From: Methanosarcina horonobensis HB-1 = JCM 15518
GTDB taxonomy: Archaea; Halobacteriota; Methanosarcinia; Methanosarcinales; Methanosarcinaceae
Direction of reading: 5' to 3'
DNA: 64,000 nt
Assembly (NCBI RefSeq): GCF_000970285.1
Contig: NZ_CP009516.1
Span: forward strand, 1,901,036 to 1,965,035
Made by a program: the position numbers and the translations under genes. Below the pieces are notes generated by a model that did not search any database, was not told the DNA's origin, and saw nothing but the letters and a program-made list of their open reading frames with translations. Numbering within the stretch: position 1 is the stretch's first letter; each line of letters opens with the position of its first letter. Shown piece by piece: positions 1-9,656 of this stretch.

Positions 1-56
1 GTTGGATCGCAGGTAGGGATCCCGAGAATAGGGACTCGGCCCCTACCATCTGTTTC
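1..56. repeat. Direct repeat copy 1, left of the cytochrome c peroxidase gene
   Basis: This segment nearly repeats the one at 2278-2333. Both share GTTGGATCGCAGGTAGG, then GAGAATAGGGACTCG, then CCTACCATCT. Each copy can fold by pairing GGTAGG with CCTACC. The window starts inside or exactly at the repeat, so its true left edge is unknown. I do not recognise the element. The pair brackets the cytochrome c peroxidase gene and about 1 kb of flanks. Confidence 0.6.
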
Positions 57-602
57 TGAGTCAAATTGCCATCTTTTTAACAGCGGGTTATAGTGGCTAA
101 TATATTCGCCTACTCCACAATTCTTCTTTAATTATTTTTTAAAGATTTCCCTACATTTTAAGAATATCTGTAAGAGTGAACAAGCCTATACTGTCCCTAT
201 TTTTATCGGATTAGTAATATAATAAAAATAGTTTTTAAAATATGGAAGAGAAATAGTATGAAAGAATGTGCTGGACACTAAAAACGTTCGGTAACCGCTC
301 TGAATATTGATACTTGCTCAGTATAACAAGCGATATAGATATTGTGAACGCAACTGGTATAACATCTCTTATCCTCTCTGATATTCATTTACTTTTATAC
401 CAGTTTTCTGGATTAAAGAAAAAAACTTATGATTAGACTCGCCAGGATAACTCTTGCCTGGGAGACGATATTACATCCGCATAATTGCTCGAGCCTAATC
501 ATTTTCCTTTAACTTATTTCCTTTAACTTATTTCCTTTAGACTTATTTCCTTTTATTTCCTAAAGGCCCACACATCTGTTATTTAATGCATCTTTTTGCT
601 AA
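57..602. other. Non-coding flank with a short tandem repeat
   Basis: No gene is visible. At 504-560 a 13-14 bp pyrimidine-rich unit built on CTTATTTCCTTTAA is repeated about four times. It lies just past the stop of the minus-strand peroxidase gene, so on the transcribed strand it is purine-rich. The rest is AT-rich sequence without a recognisable signal. Confidence 0.5.
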
Positions 603-1703
603 TCATTCGTCATCTAGCGTTAGCAAGAAAGCTACAATTGCTTTTTCTTCGGTCTCGTTAAGCTCGAGGTCTCCAAGTTCGCCTGTATTAACGTTTGCTG
701 CAACTTCGGGAGCAGGCCATCCCTCTGATTCTATATCCCTTGTATTATAGAAGTGTACAAGATCTTCGAGATTGGTGAAGTAGCCATTGTGTGTATAAGG
801 GGCTGTCTTTCCAATGTTCCGGAGAGTAGGGACTTTCATTTTTCCCTCTTCCTTTTCCGGCTCAACTATTTCAGCGCGGCCGCTGCCTCCCAATCCGAGG
901 TCTATGTATGCACTCTTCAGAGGATTAAACGCTTTTGGCAGGCCATAAAATGGGTTATCCGAATTTTTGGGTACTCCCAGGTTATCATAAGTGAAGTCTG
1001 TAAATACCGGTTTACTTCCACTACTTGGATGGCAGTTTGAACATAGGGCTTTTCCATCAAACAACTCGAGCCCCAGTTGCTCTTCTTCTGATAAGGTGTA
1101 CTCACCTGCAAGGAATTTATCATATCTTGAAGTGAACCTGTTCACTTCTGCAGAACTCTCATAAGCTGCTATCGCTTCAGCTGTATAATCATAAGCTCTG
1201 TCAACATTATCCAGGGTGTCCGGGCCATAGACTTCTTTAAAAAGATTTGCATAGTCCGAAATCCGGATACTCTGGACTACGGTTACTTTATTCGGATTAT
1301 GCATTTCCAGAGGGTTCAGAAATGGGCCTTTTGCCTGCTCGACCAAATTGTCTGCTCTGCCATCCCAGAACTGACCTCCGTGATAGATTATCTGGTCATC
1401 ATAGGTATAGCTAAATTCAGGACTATATGATGCATATGCAACGCTTGGCGAGTTGCGGTTTCCAAACATCTTTGGCAGCACACCCTGAGAAACGGGGAGG
1501 TTTTGATGAGGTTCGGCAAAACCAGAATCAGGATTGTGGCAACTTGCACAGGACTGCCCTTTAGGTGTTGACAGGTTTTCATCAAAATACAGGAACTTTC
1601 CGAGTTCCTCTTTCTGGCTCAGCTGAACTTCTTCTGCTAAGGCAGTTGCAGCTAATGCAGTTAAAAATGAGACTAAAATTAGTGTTGTCATCCCGATACG
1701 CAT
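603..1703 (-). CDS. Secreted di-haem cytochrome c peroxidase (CcpA/MauG family)
   Basis: A 366-aa protein that probably reduces hydrogen peroxide with electrons from c-type cytochromes outside the cytoplasmic membrane. Residues 1-23 form a signal peptide ending ALA. Two haem-c attachment motifs are visible, CASCH at 52-56 and CSNCH at 221-225. The family block around FWDGRADNL (112-120) and the C-terminal PTLRNIGKTAPYTHNG segment are present, and length is normal for the family. An AGGA lies 3 bases before the ATG. The gene stands alone on the minus strand between two direct repeats (1-56, 2278-2333). Di-haem peroxidases are mainly bacterial, so lateral transfer is plausible but only inferred. 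The family call is secure. The substrate could be something other than peroxide, as in MauG. Confidence 0.9.
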   Translation of the reverse strand: MRIGMTTLILVSFLTALAATALAEEVQLSQKEELGKFLYFDENLSTPKGQSCASCHNPDSGFAEPHQNLPVSQGVLPKMFGNRNSPSVAYASYSPEFSYTYDDQIIYHGGQFWDGRADNLVEQAKGPFLNPLEMHNPNKVTVVQSIRISDYANLFKEVYGPDTLDNVDRAYDYTAEAIAAYESSAEVNRFTSRYDKFLAGEYTLSEEEQLGLELFDGKALCSNCHPSSGSKPVFTDFTYDNLGVPKNSDNPFYGLPKAFNPLKSAYIDLGLGGSGRAEIVEPEKEEGKMKVPTLRNIGKTAPYTHNGYFTNLEDLVHFYNTRDIESEGWPAPEVAANVNTGELGDLELNETEEKAIVAFLLTLDDE

Positions 1704-2277
1704 TATCCTAATCAGTATAAATCCCCCTAATTAGTATAAATTTTCCTTTTATTTTCTTAAAAATTCTTCAAAGAATACGCTGAAAATGAGGATTTACGCT
1801 CTAAAATTAAATCCCGAGTTCCGTAAAGTTATACCTGGACCTGCCGGGGCTACTTAACTTTGCTCACCGGCCCAGACTCGTGATAACGTTACACCTGCAA
1901 TTAAAGAGATATCGACAATCTTCAAGCTCCTTCTTTCCCCAAGACAGATCTTGTAGAAATATGAATCCACAAGAAATCTGTACTAAATAACGTATTTTTA
2001 CGTATTTAACAGTATCGAAAATTCTAATATAAGTTGAGATCGGGAACTTTAGTATAAAAAAGAGAATTTTTGAAGACAATATGACGAGACGAAATAATAA
2101 TTCTGTTTTTATATTTATATGTAAATTTTTAATATAATTAAAGATTTAATTGCAATAAAAATATATATCCTGTTTAAAAATTTGAATTTAAAAAATGGTT
2201 TTCTGGGTTTATGATATGTATCCCATGCTCTTATAAAAGGTAGTAGATTGAGAGTAATAGGGTTTCCTCTCAATCCG
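1704..2277. other. AT-rich intergenic region upstream of the peroxidase gene
   Basis: No convincing gene. The stretch 2100-2210 is extremely AT-rich. The peroxidase promoter, read on the minus strand, should lie near 1730-1800, but I cannot pick out a confident TATA box. Confidence 0.4.
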
Positions 2278-2333
2278 GGTTGGATCGCAGGTAGGACCTC
2301 GAGAATAGGGACTCGAACCCTACCATCTACTTC
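2278..2333. repeat. Direct repeat copy 2, right of the peroxidase gene
   Basis: Second copy of the roughly 56-bp element at 1-56, about 2.28 kb away. On the minus strand, TAGGG-TTCGAGT-CCCTA resembles a tRNA T-arm, but no matching acceptor or anticodon arms exist around it. Copy 1 has lost the T-loop match (GGCCGAGT), so neither copy is a tRNA gene. Confidence 0.6.
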
Positions 2334-3155
2334 TAAACTAACAGTTGGGCTTTAAATTCAATTTTGAATTATATTTCTTAAACATAGCTACTTCCAAATT
2401 AATTTTGAGGAAGACTTGCTCTTTTTTATAATGTCTTTATTTTAAATAAACTTTATGACCGTTTCTAAATCTCCAATTTTCTTTAACTAGTGTGCCTGCT
2501 TCTGTTAACCTTTTATTTAACTATGAATTCTTATTGAATTTTGCTCTATGGAAGACGCAAGTAGAGAAATGCCTGTGATGGAAAAAATCAACAAAGGAAA
2601 ACCTGTAAAGAGAAGTCCTTAGAAAAATAAGTTCTCACAAAAGCGGCTAAGAAATATGTAAAGGAAAGTTAAAAGGGTATCCAAACAACGTTGATAAAAG
2701 AACGGCAAAATCAAGCTGGAGAGGTGATGAATTGTGCTTTGCCGTTCTACAGAAATTACGACTTTTCACAACTATTTTAATGTTTCCTTTAGCCTTATTA
2801 TTTGTAAGAAGATTTACGATCAAGTGAAAATATTGGCGATGATCTTTCAAGAAGCTAATTGTTTAAAAGACCGCAAAGCATGTTTTTATAGTCAGGCAAT
2901 AACCCATCTAAAAAATAAGTCTGAAATAACGCTTCAGGACGAAATAAGTCTGAAATAAACATTCACGGATCATAAGGAAGGAAGCCCGGTTGCTTTAGCG
3001 CCGGAAGGAATTCCGTCAACTTAACACAAGGCACAAAGGTATAATTACAGTACAACATGATAGCCTTTGAAGACTATGGAAAAATTCAACGAAGCATGTA
3101 AATTACATCTCTGTTTTTGCTTTAAGAAAAAGCATTTTCTGGAACGAAATGAAAT
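2334..3155. other. Degenerate region with a transposon-end-like hairpin
   Basis: No intact gene. At 2982-3004 the sequence AAGCCCGG-TTGCTTTAGCG-CCGG can fold and resembles the AAGCCC...TTTAGC...GGG hairpin found downstream of the TnpB remnant at 3508-3530. This suggests two IS200/IS605-type ends close together. A 74-codon frame at 2734-2958 has no recognisable product. Confidence 0.35.
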
Positions 3156-3494
3156 CGGTCTATTGCTCTTGAAAATCTTTCAGGTATTAGGCAGAGGACA
3201 ACGGTTAGAAAGGCAGAAAGAGAAAAGCATGAAAAATGGACATTTCTTGAACTTAGAAATTTCATAGAATATAAAGCAAAATTAGCAGGTGTACTAGTTC
3301 TATTAGTTGATCCTAGAAACACATCAAGGCAATGTTCAGTATGTGGATATACAGACAAGGGAAATCGAAAAATACAGGAAACTTTCTCCTGCCTTGCATG
3401 TGAGCATACTGAAAATGCCGATTTCAATGCTTCAAAAAATATTGCTTTTAGGGCTGCCGTCAATCAGCCTATAGTGCTCTGCTTAGGAAACTAA
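3156..3494 (+). pseudogene. TnpB (IS605/OMEGA nuclease) C-terminal remnant
   Basis: An open frame of 112 codons without a start encodes the C-terminal part of an IS200/IS605-family TnpB. It contains RSIALENLSGIR, then a basic region, then FIEYKAKLAGV and VDPRNTSRQCSVCG. The zinc-finger cysteines CSVC and CLAC follow, then the final RuvC block ENADFNASKNIA. The frame is closed by TGA at 3153-3155, and the upstream N-terminal two thirds, including the first RuvC aspartate, are not found. The gene is therefore dead. It would have been an RNA-guided DNA nuclease associated with transposition. Confidence 0.85.
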
Positions 3495-3504
3495 GACGTA
3501 GAAG

Positions 3505-3536
3505 CGCAAGCCCACAGTTTAGCGTGGGGTAATTTA
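3505..3536 (+). mobile_element. IS200/IS605-type right end with hairpin
   Basis: Eleven bases after the TnpB stop, CCCAC (3511-3515) pairs with GTGGG (3524-3528) around a TTTAGC-containing loop. This position and shape match the right end of IS605-type elements, where the guide-RNA scaffold and terminal hairpin lie. The exact cleavage point is not determined. Confidence 0.55.
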
Positions 3537-3612
3537 CAGGCGAACCAGACTTCTTCTCGCCTGCTTCAGCCTGCTTATTATTTAATTTGTTACCTTCGAA
3601 ATCCGCTGTTTT

Positions 3613-5064
3613 TTATACCTTAGCGTTCTCTCTGGCCCACTCTGCACCGGCTTTGAGTACCTGCTGGTTGAACTCAATAACTTTAGGTTTGCCTGCAAAG
3701 TTTTCTGCAAGAGCTTCTTTAAAGGCTTCTTCTTCAAGCCCGGTTGCGTTCAGACCCAGCAAAACACCGAGCATAAAGGAATTTGCAGCTCTTTCATCAC
3801 CTGCTTCTTTGGCTTTTTCGGTCGCCGGAACTACAATAGCTTTTACGCCTGCAGGGGTCTCGGCTTCGCCTATGGTCGAGTCGTAAAGGATAAAGCCTCC
3901 TTCTCTTACTGCGCTTTCGAACCTTTCCAGGGAAGGACGGTTCATGGCTATAAGGATATCAGGGGTATAAACCGTAGGAGAGCCTATAGACTGACCTGAA
4001 ATAACTACCGAGCAATTTGATGTTCCCCCGCGTTGTTCCGGGCCGTAGGACGGGAACCAGGAAGCATTGAGGTTTGCTTTAACGCCTGCCTGTGCAAGGA
4101 CAATGCCCATACTCAGGACTCCCTGCCCTCCGAAGCCTGCAATCTTGGTCTGGATAGGGACGAAATCTGTTCTTACAGGTTTTTCTCCGGAATCCGCTTC
4201 AATTCCATAAAGCTTCTCAAGGGCTTCAGTTGTGAAATCGCTGACTCCGCGGTGGAGAGGTTCGGCTGATTCGGAATTGTCTCTGAAGTTCCTGAGCGGA
4301 AATTCCTTTTCCATCTCTTCGTTAATGAACTGAATAGCCTGCTCTGCATCCATTCTGAGGTTTGTCGGGCAGGCTGCAAGGACTTCTACAAAAGCATAAC
4401 CCTTACCGTCACGCTGGATTTCAAGTGCTTTTCGAACGGCCTTTCTGGCTTTCCTGATGTGGGAGATATCGGAAACAGAGACTCTTTCGATAAACACCGG
4501 AGCCTTCAGATTGTCCAGAAGCTCACACATATGGACTGGATAGCCTGCAAATCTGGGGTCACGGCCTTCAGGGGTTGTGGTTGTCTTTTCCCCAATTAGG
4601 GTTGTAGGAGCCATCTGTCCGCCTGTCATGCCATACACTGTATTGTTTACGAAGAAGACCGCGAGCTTTTCGCCCCTGTTTGCTGCCTGCAAAGTCTCGT
4701 TCAGGCCGATTGAGGCAAGGTCTCCGTCCCCCTGATAGGAAATAACCACAGCATTTTCTTCAGCCCTTGAGACGCCTGTCCCCACTGCAGGGGCACGCCC
4801 GTGAGCTACCTGGATATTGCCTGCGTCAAAGTAATAATAGGCAAAGACTGCACAGCCCACAGGACTGATCATAACTGTCCTGTCCTGGATTCCAAGGTCG
4901 TCAATAGCCTCAGCAATAAGCTTGTGCAAAACCCCGTGCCCGCAACCAGGGCAGTAGTGAGTGGCTGTTGAGGCTGCCCCTCCTTTACGGGGATAATCCG
5001 CGTACAGGGCTTTTGGCCTTCCTATAACCTTTTCTCCATTGATAATTTCTGCTGCCATTTTCAT
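3613..5064 (-). CDS. vorA: 2-oxoacid (ketoisovalerate):ferredoxin oxidoreductase, fused TPP/gamma subunit VorA
   Basis: A 483-aa protein joining the thiamine-diphosphate-binding beta domain (about 1-300) to the gamma domain (about 305-483). CPGCGHG near residue 38 and [12 protein letters not shown] near 115 mark the TPP domain. [11 protein letters not shown] and [11 protein letters not shown] mark the gamma domain. The complex oxidatively decarboxylates branched-chain 2-oxoacids to acyl-CoA and reduces ferredoxin. The start codon overlaps the vorB stop by four bases (ATGA), so translation is coupled. Subunit sizes 483/351/82 match the methanogen VorA/B/C pattern I know from Methanothermobacter. 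Strict substrate preference cannot be read from sequence. Confidence 0.88.
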   Translation of the reverse strand: MKMAAEIINGEKVIGRPKALYADYPRKGGAASTATHYCPGCGHGVLHKLIAEAIDDLGIQDRTVMISPVGCAVFAYYYFDAGNIQVAHGRAPAVGTGVSRAEENAVVISYQGDGDLASIGLNETLQAANRGEKLAVFFVNNTVYGMTGGQMAPTTLIGEKTTTTPEGRDPRFAGYPVHMCELLDNLKAPVFIERVSVSDISHIRKARKAVRKALEIQRDGKGYAFVEVLAACPTNLRMDAEQAIQFINEEMEKEFPLRNFRDNSESAEPLHRGVSDFTTEALEKLYGIEADSGEKPVRTDFVPIQTKIAGFGGQGVLSMGIVLAQAGVKANLNASWFPSYGPEQRGGTSNCSVVISGQSIGSPTVYTPDILIAMNRPSLERFESAVREGGFILYDSTIGEAETPAGVKAIVVPATEKAKEAGDERAANSFMLGVLLGLNATGLEEEAFKEALAENFAGKPKVIEFNQQVLKAGAEWARENAKV

Positions 5065-6116
5065 GCCTCTCCTGCAACTTTTCTGATTTTGTCCATAATC
5101 TGATCGAGAGTAATCAGATTTCCTCCCATGCGGTTTACCAGTTCAACGGGCTGCGAACATCTGATTGCAAGCCTGATATCGTCTATCATCTGCCCGTTAC
5201 TCATCTCAACAGAGATGAAAGAGCATTCCTTATCTGCAAGGGCTTTCAACTGTGCCTCAGGGAACGGGAAAAGGGTCTTTGGCCTGAAAAGCCCTACTTT
5301 AATTCCTTCCTGCCTTGCAAGGTCTACGGCTGACCTGCAGATCCTGCTGCTTATGCCGTAAGAAACGAGCACGATTGAAGCATCTTCGGTCATGTACTCT
5401 TCGTAATCCACTTCATTCTGCTTTATCAGCTCATACTTTACCTGCAGCTTCTCGTTAAATGCTCCGAGTTCGTTGAAGTCCAGGAAGATTGAGGTTATAA
5501 GGTTAGGTCTTGTCTCGACTGTACCGTTGACTGCCCAGGTAGTGTCGATTTCCGGTGTAAGGGCTTTCTTAGGGAACTCAAGGGATTCGATCATCTGCCC
5601 GAGAACACCGTCAGCAAGCACGACTGCAGGGTTCCTGTACTTGAAAGCAAGCTCAAAGGCTTTCATGGTAAAGTCGCACATCTCCTGCACAGAATTCGGG
5701 GCAAGTACGATGTTCTTGTAATTTCCGTGCCCTCCGCCTTTTACAACCTGGTTGTAATCTGCCTGCTCGGGCCCTATATTTCCAAGCCCAGGACCTGCCC
5801 TCATAATATCTATAAGCACGCAGGGAAGTTCTGCGCCTGCAAGGTAAGAGACACCTTCCTGCATCAGACTGATTCCGGGACCTGAAGAGGATGTCATTAC
5901 CCTGTGCCCGGCTGAGGCTCCCCCGTAGACCATATTAATTGCAGCCTCCTCGGATTCTGCCTGTACGAACTTCCTTCCTACAATGGGGAAATACTTAGAG
6001 GCATCATGCAGAATTTCACTTGCAGGAGTGATTGGGTATCCGAAGAAGCAGTCGCATCCGGCATAAAGTGCACCAACAACTATTGCGGAGTTGCCTTTTA
6101 CGAGTTGTGTTGCCAT
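5061..6116 (-). CDS. vorB: 2-oxoacid:ferredoxin oxidoreductase alpha subunit VorB
   Basis: 351 aa, the alpha (pyrimidine-binding) subunit of the VOR complex. [16 protein letters not shown] near residues 19-34 is the characteristic N-terminal block. [12 protein letters not shown] follows near 78, and the C-terminal part is a transketolase-like domain ([22 protein letters not shown]). It lies 22 bp after vorC and overlaps vorA by 4 bp in the order vorC-vorB-vorA. It works with VorA and VorC in the cytoplasm. Confidence is high for the family and moderate for ketoisovalerate over other 2-oxoacids. Confidence 0.88.
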   Translation of the reverse strand: MATQLVKGNSAIVVGALYAGCDCFFGYPITPASEILHDASKYFPIVGRKFVQAESEEAAINMVYGGASAGHRVMTSSSGPGISLMQEGVSYLAGAELPCVLIDIMRAGPGLGNIGPEQADYNQVVKGGGHGNYKNIVLAPNSVQEMCDFTMKAFELAFKYRNPAVVLADGVLGQMIESLEFPKKALTPEIDTTWAVNGTVETRPNLITSIFLDFNELGAFNEKLQVKYELIKQNEVDYEEYMTEDASIVLVSYGISSRICRSAVDLARQEGIKVGLFRPKTLFPFPEAQLKALADKECSFISVEMSNGQMIDDIRLAIRCSQPVELVNRMGGNLITLDQIMDKIRKVAGEA

Positions 6117-6138
6117 CTTTTTTCCTCCTTATCCTGCC

Positions 6139-6387
6139 TTATTCGGCTTCCTCCTTTTTCAGGGGGATATGGATTTCCAGTGCCAGGGGTTCAGGGCAGG
6201 TATAATAGCAGCTCGCACAGCCTGAGCAGCCTTCTCCTTTATACTCTATGTAATGGTAACCCCGTGCATTCAGGTTCTCACTCATGAAAAGTACGTCCTT
6301 CGGGCAGGCAAGCAGACAGCGCTCACATGCCTTGCACTCCAGAATGTTGATAACAGGGTACGGTTCTTTTTGATCATTTTTTGCCAT
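6139..6387 (-). CDS. vorC: 2-oxoacid:ferredoxin oxidoreductase ferredoxin-like subunit VorC
   Basis: 82 aa with two [4Fe-4S] motifs, [12 protein letters not shown] near 18-29 and [12 protein letters not shown] near 54-65. This is the delta, electron-transferring subunit that passes electrons from the TPP centre to external ferredoxin. It is the first gene of vorCBA. The 315-bp gap to the upstream acyl-CoA synthetase leaves room for a separate promoter. Confidence 0.87.
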   Translation of the reverse strand: MAKNDQKEPYPVINILECKACERCLLACPKDVLFMSENLNARGYHYIEYKGEGCSGCASCYYTCPEPLALEIHIPLKKEEAE

Positions 6388-6702
6388 ATAGAATCCTCAC
6401 GCTATTCTTCCAGTCCCTGTTTTTCTCCAGCCGGTATTGTATGGCAGACAGGAGAACCTATCATTTTTAAGGGGCTTTCTGAATTCTTATATGCTCTTGA
6501 ATTCTTTTCTTTCTCGAATTTTACTGGTTTCTTAAATTACGGTGATCTTTGAATTACAGCCTACTTGAACTACAGTACTTTGAGAGTAAATCCGAAATAT
6601 CTTTCTTTGAACAAACTTTTGAGAAAAAGTTTCAGGTACTTATTTCTTTCCTTTCTTTTTCCTTTTTCGAATTTAATCGGATATACTCTCTAACAAATCC
6701 TG
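6388..6702. other. Gap between the acyl-CoA synthetase gene and vorC
   Basis: No gene is seen. Read on the minus strand this is the 3' end region of the synthetase transcript and the leader of vorC. It is T-rich on the plus strand. I see no strong hairpin or certain TATA box. Confidence 0.4.
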
Positions 6703-8385
6703 TTATTCAACCTGATCTTTATCCCGGATTTCTACCCTGCGTATTTTTCCGCTGATGGTTTTCGGAAGCTCGGGCACGAATTCCACAATCCTGGGATACT
6801 TATACGGAGCAGTGACGTTCTTTACATGTTCCTGCAGTTCTTTTTTAAGTTCATCACTTGCAGTATAGTCTTTTGTAAGAACTATGGTCGCCTTGATGAC
6901 CTGACCTCTTATAAGGTCGGGAACTCCAGTGATTGCACATTCAAGCACGGCAGGGTGCTGGATAAGTGCACTTTCAACTTCAAAGGGTCCGACTTTGTAT
7001 CCTGAGGTCTTGATTATATCGTCAGCCCTTCCCACAAACCAGAGATAGCCGTCTTCGTCCATCCAGGCCATATCTCCTGTGTGGTAATAGCCGTCGTGCC
7101 AGGTTTCTTCCGTCTTTTCAGGGTCTTTTCCATAGTGGACGAAAAGCCCTACTGGCTTTTCTTCTTTTGTGTTGATTACGATTTCTCCTTCTTCTCCTAC
7201 TTCACAGATCCTGCCGTCCCTGTCCATAAGTTCAATCTTGTATCCTGGGGTTGGCTTTCCGATTGATCCTGGTTTTGGTTCCATCCAGGGGAAGGTAGCA
7301 ATCGTAACAACGGTTTCGGTCTGTCCGAACCCTTCCATGAGTTTTATTCCCGTATACTGAAGGAAGCGGTTAAATACCTCAGGGTTAAGAGGTTCACCTG
7401 CAACAACCGCATATTTCAGAGTACTGAAATTATAATGGGAAAGGTCTTCTTTTATCAGGAAACGGTAGATTGTCGGGGGAGCGCAGAAGGTTGTAACCCC
7501 GTACTTTGAGGCTTTCTCAAGCATGTTTTTGGCTTCAAACCTGTCATAGTCATAAACAAAGACCGCACAGCCGGCTATCCACTGCCCGTAAAGCTTTCCC
7601 CACACGCATTTACCCCAGCCGCTATCCGCAACGGTGTAGTGCAGTCCGTTATCTTCCACATTCTGCCAGTATTTTGCAGTCAGGATATGGCCTAGAGGGT
7701 AGGTATTGTCATGTTCGACCATTTTCGGGAAACCGGCGGTTCCGGAAGAGAAATAGACGAGGCAGATATCTTCGTTCTTTGTTGCAGCCTCGCCTGTTGG
7801 GCGTTCAAAGACAGGGGAAGCTTCCTCAAGTTCCTTTCTGAAATCAATCCAGCCTTCCCTGGCACTTCTGCCTACCAGGACTTTCTTGAGTGGGACGTTT
7901 CCGCACTCGGCATGGGCTTCGTCTACCTGCTCCGGAACGTCGTCTTCGGAAATGCAGACTATCATCTTCAACCCGGCTTTTTCTATCCTGTACACGATAT
8001 CCCGGGTTTTCAGCATGTGAGTCGCAGGCACTGCTATTGCTCCGAGCTTGTGAAGCCCGAGGATGCAATACCAGAATTCGTAACGGCTCTTTAAGGTCAG
8101 CATTACATAGTCGCCTTTTCCGACGCCGTGTTTTACAAAGAAATTTGCAGCCTTATCACTGTAACATTTCAGGTCTTTGAAAGTAAAGGTTTTTTCTTCC
8201 TTATTGTCATTACACCAGACCATGGCAATTTTCTCAGGAGAATCTCTTGCGTAGGCATCGACCACATCATAAGCAAAATTGAAATTTTCAGGGACCAGGA
8301 TTTTGAAGTTTTCCTGGAAATCCTCATAGGATTCAAAATCAGTTCTGGAAACAAATTGGCTCAGCAAGGAAGTCATTCTGGACAC
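6703..8385 (-). CDS. AMP-forming acyl-CoA synthetase (medium/branched-chain acid:CoA ligase)
   Basis: 560 aa, an adenylate-forming enzyme that makes acyl-CoA from a carboxylic acid, ATP and CoA through an acyl-adenylate. The P-loop-like SSGTAGFPK (near 215-223), EGFGQTE (near 347), YHTGDMAW (near 433) and the C-terminal lysine motif SGKIRR (near 547) are visible. A characterised M. acetivorans enzyme of this type prefers 2-methylbutyrate. That is an attractive match here because vorCBA next door produces branched acyl-CoAs, but substrate is inferred from context. An XRE-cupin regulator lies 190 bp upstream on the same strand. Acetate-specific Acs is an alternative but usually longer (about 630-650 aa). 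Confidence 0.85.
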   Translation of the reverse strand: MSRMTSLLSQFVSRTDFESYEDFQENFKILVPENFNFAYDVVDAYARDSPEKIAMVWCNDNKEEKTFTFKDLKCYSDKAANFFVKHGVGKGDYVMLTLKSRYEFWYCILGLHKLGAIAVPATHMLKTRDIVYRIEKAGLKMIVCISEDDVPEQVDEAHAECGNVPLKKVLVGRSAREGWIDFRKELEEASPVFERPTGEAATKNEDICLVYFSSGTAGFPKMVEHDNTYPLGHILTAKYWQNVEDNGLHYTVADSGWGKCVWGKLYGQWIAGCAVFVYDYDRFEAKNMLEKASKYGVTTFCAPPTIYRFLIKEDLSHYNFSTLKYAVVAGEPLNPEVFNRFLQYTGIKLMEGFGQTETVVTIATFPWMEPKPGSIGKPTPGYKIELMDRDGRICEVGEEGEIVINTKEEKPVGLFVHYGKDPEKTEETWHDGYYHTGDMAWMDEDGYLWFVGRADDIIKTSGYKVGPFEVESALIQHPAVLECAITGVPDLIRGQVIKATIVLTKDYTASDELKKELQEHVKNVTAPYKYPRIVEFVPELPKTISGKIRRVEIRDKDQVE

Positions 8386-8575
8386 CCGTTTTATTTGAAT
8401 TTCTCTAAATCTTCTATAGTTCTTCAGGCTTCAGGAAGCTTAATTTAAATTTCAGAAACTCTGAGAGCTTTTTCCCGTCTCTGAGAGCTCTTCCTTTTTC
8501 CTGTATTTCGGATTTTTTTGCGGATTTTGCGCGAATTATTCAGGTATGGGGTTAATAAGGTCGCACTTGATCCGG

Positions 8576-9130
8576 TCACATAATAACTGCCAGGAACTTA
8601 GCGGGTTCTCCTTCCAGGGCTTCCATGGCATGTTCATAATTGGAATCAAAATAAATGGAATCTCCTTCATTGAGGACAATTTCATTATTGTGAATGTAAA
8701 CCTTCAGGCTTCCTTCAAGCACATAATTGAATTCCTGTCCCGGATGTGAATTGGTATCAGGTTTTGTTTCCTGAGATTTGGGTTCGACCGTAACAATGAA
8801 GAATTCCGCTTTTTTGTGAATGAATTTTTCAGCCAGGTTCTGGTACTTATACTGCTTTCTCCTCTCAACGCTTACTCCTTTTCCACTCCTTGTGAGCGTA
8901 AAAATGTTCATGCGAGGTTCTTCCCCTGTCAGAAGAGTAGCCATATCTACCTGTAACCTGTGTGCAATTTCGAAAAGTATGCTTGCCGGAATGTCTTCTG
9001 TCCCGTTTTCGTATTTCTCATAGGTCTCCTTCGAGACCTGAAGGTACTCTGCCATTTTTTCGACAGAGATCTCTGAGAGTTCCCGCAGCTCACTGACTCG
9101 GGATGCAATTTCCTTTATTTTTTCCTGCAT
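8576..9130 (-). CDS. XRE-family transcriptional regulator with C-terminal cupin domain
   Basis: 184 aa. The N-terminal helix-turn-helix (about 5-60) includes [22 protein letters not shown] cupin domain (about 105-184) has [19 protein letters not shown] and [15 protein letters not shown]. This architecture is common in regulators that sense a small ligand in the cupin barrel. I chose the ATG at 9130 because GGAGAAGG lies upstream of it; a TTG two codons earlier is possible. Its position directly before the acyl-CoA synthetase and vorCBA suggests it controls them, perhaps in response to a branched-chain acid or acyl-CoA. That is inference. Confidence 0.85.
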   Translation of the reverse strand: MQEKIKEIASRVSELRELSEISVEKMAEYLQVSKETYEKYENGTEDIPASILFEIAHRLQVDMATLLTGEEPRMNIFTLTRSGKGVSVERRKQYKYQNLAEKFIHKKAEFFIVTVEPKSQETKPDTNSHPGQEFNYVLEGSLKVYIHNNEIVLNEGDSIYFDSNYEHAMEALEGEPAKFLAVIM

Positions 9131-9656
9131 AATCAAACCTTCTCCAGCTGGATTTATTTAAGAAACCTAACTTGAATATTTACTTAAAAATCTTTGTGCT
9201 CCACCCAGGCTTACCTAACCTGTTAGAAAATAAAGTTTTTCAAGAACCATTGCAAATTATAATAAATATACATTACCATTCAAAGACTTTGAGGCAGGTT
9301 AAGATTATAAACTGGAACTGAATGTGTAAAGAGAACAGGCTTCCCCTGAGAACAATGTGAAAGCATTAAACATGCTGGAAGTTTTTATTTGATGAGAATC
9401 AACCCTGCATAACACTGCTGTACAGTCTTGGCTACATAACATTGCACCCTGAAACATGTGTTTTCTTTTTATCAGTTATTTTTGTTATTTTCAGACCGTG
9501 TTAATTTTTTATATTATATGATTTTTTATTCAATCTTATTTTTTATGGATTTTAATTTTAATCTCTTTTTTCTAATATTTTTTTAAACCAACAATTTTAT
9601 ATGCTTTCCTTATAAAAACTTGTTCAGTAAATTCCTGGACCGGCATGAGGATTGAG
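9131..9656. promoter_or_regulatory. Divergent promoter region (regulator/acs operon and surface protein)
   Basis: Intergenic between divergent genes. A TATA-like TTTTATATGC at about 9594-9603 lies roughly 50-60 bp before the plus-strand surface-protein start. On the minus strand, a TATATTTATT-like box around 9260-9275 could serve the regulator gene. The AT-rich middle shows nothing else. Confidence 0.45.

Noticed and set aside
2285-2330. tRNA-like T-arm TAGGG-TTCGAGT-CCCTA on the minus strand
   Set aside because: No acceptor, D or anticodon arm at the right distances, and the sister copy at 1-56 has lost the T-loop.
3122-3463. 113-codon minus-strand frame over the TnpB remnant
   Set aside because: Antisense shadow; the plus-strand frame encodes the TnpB zinc finger and RuvC block.
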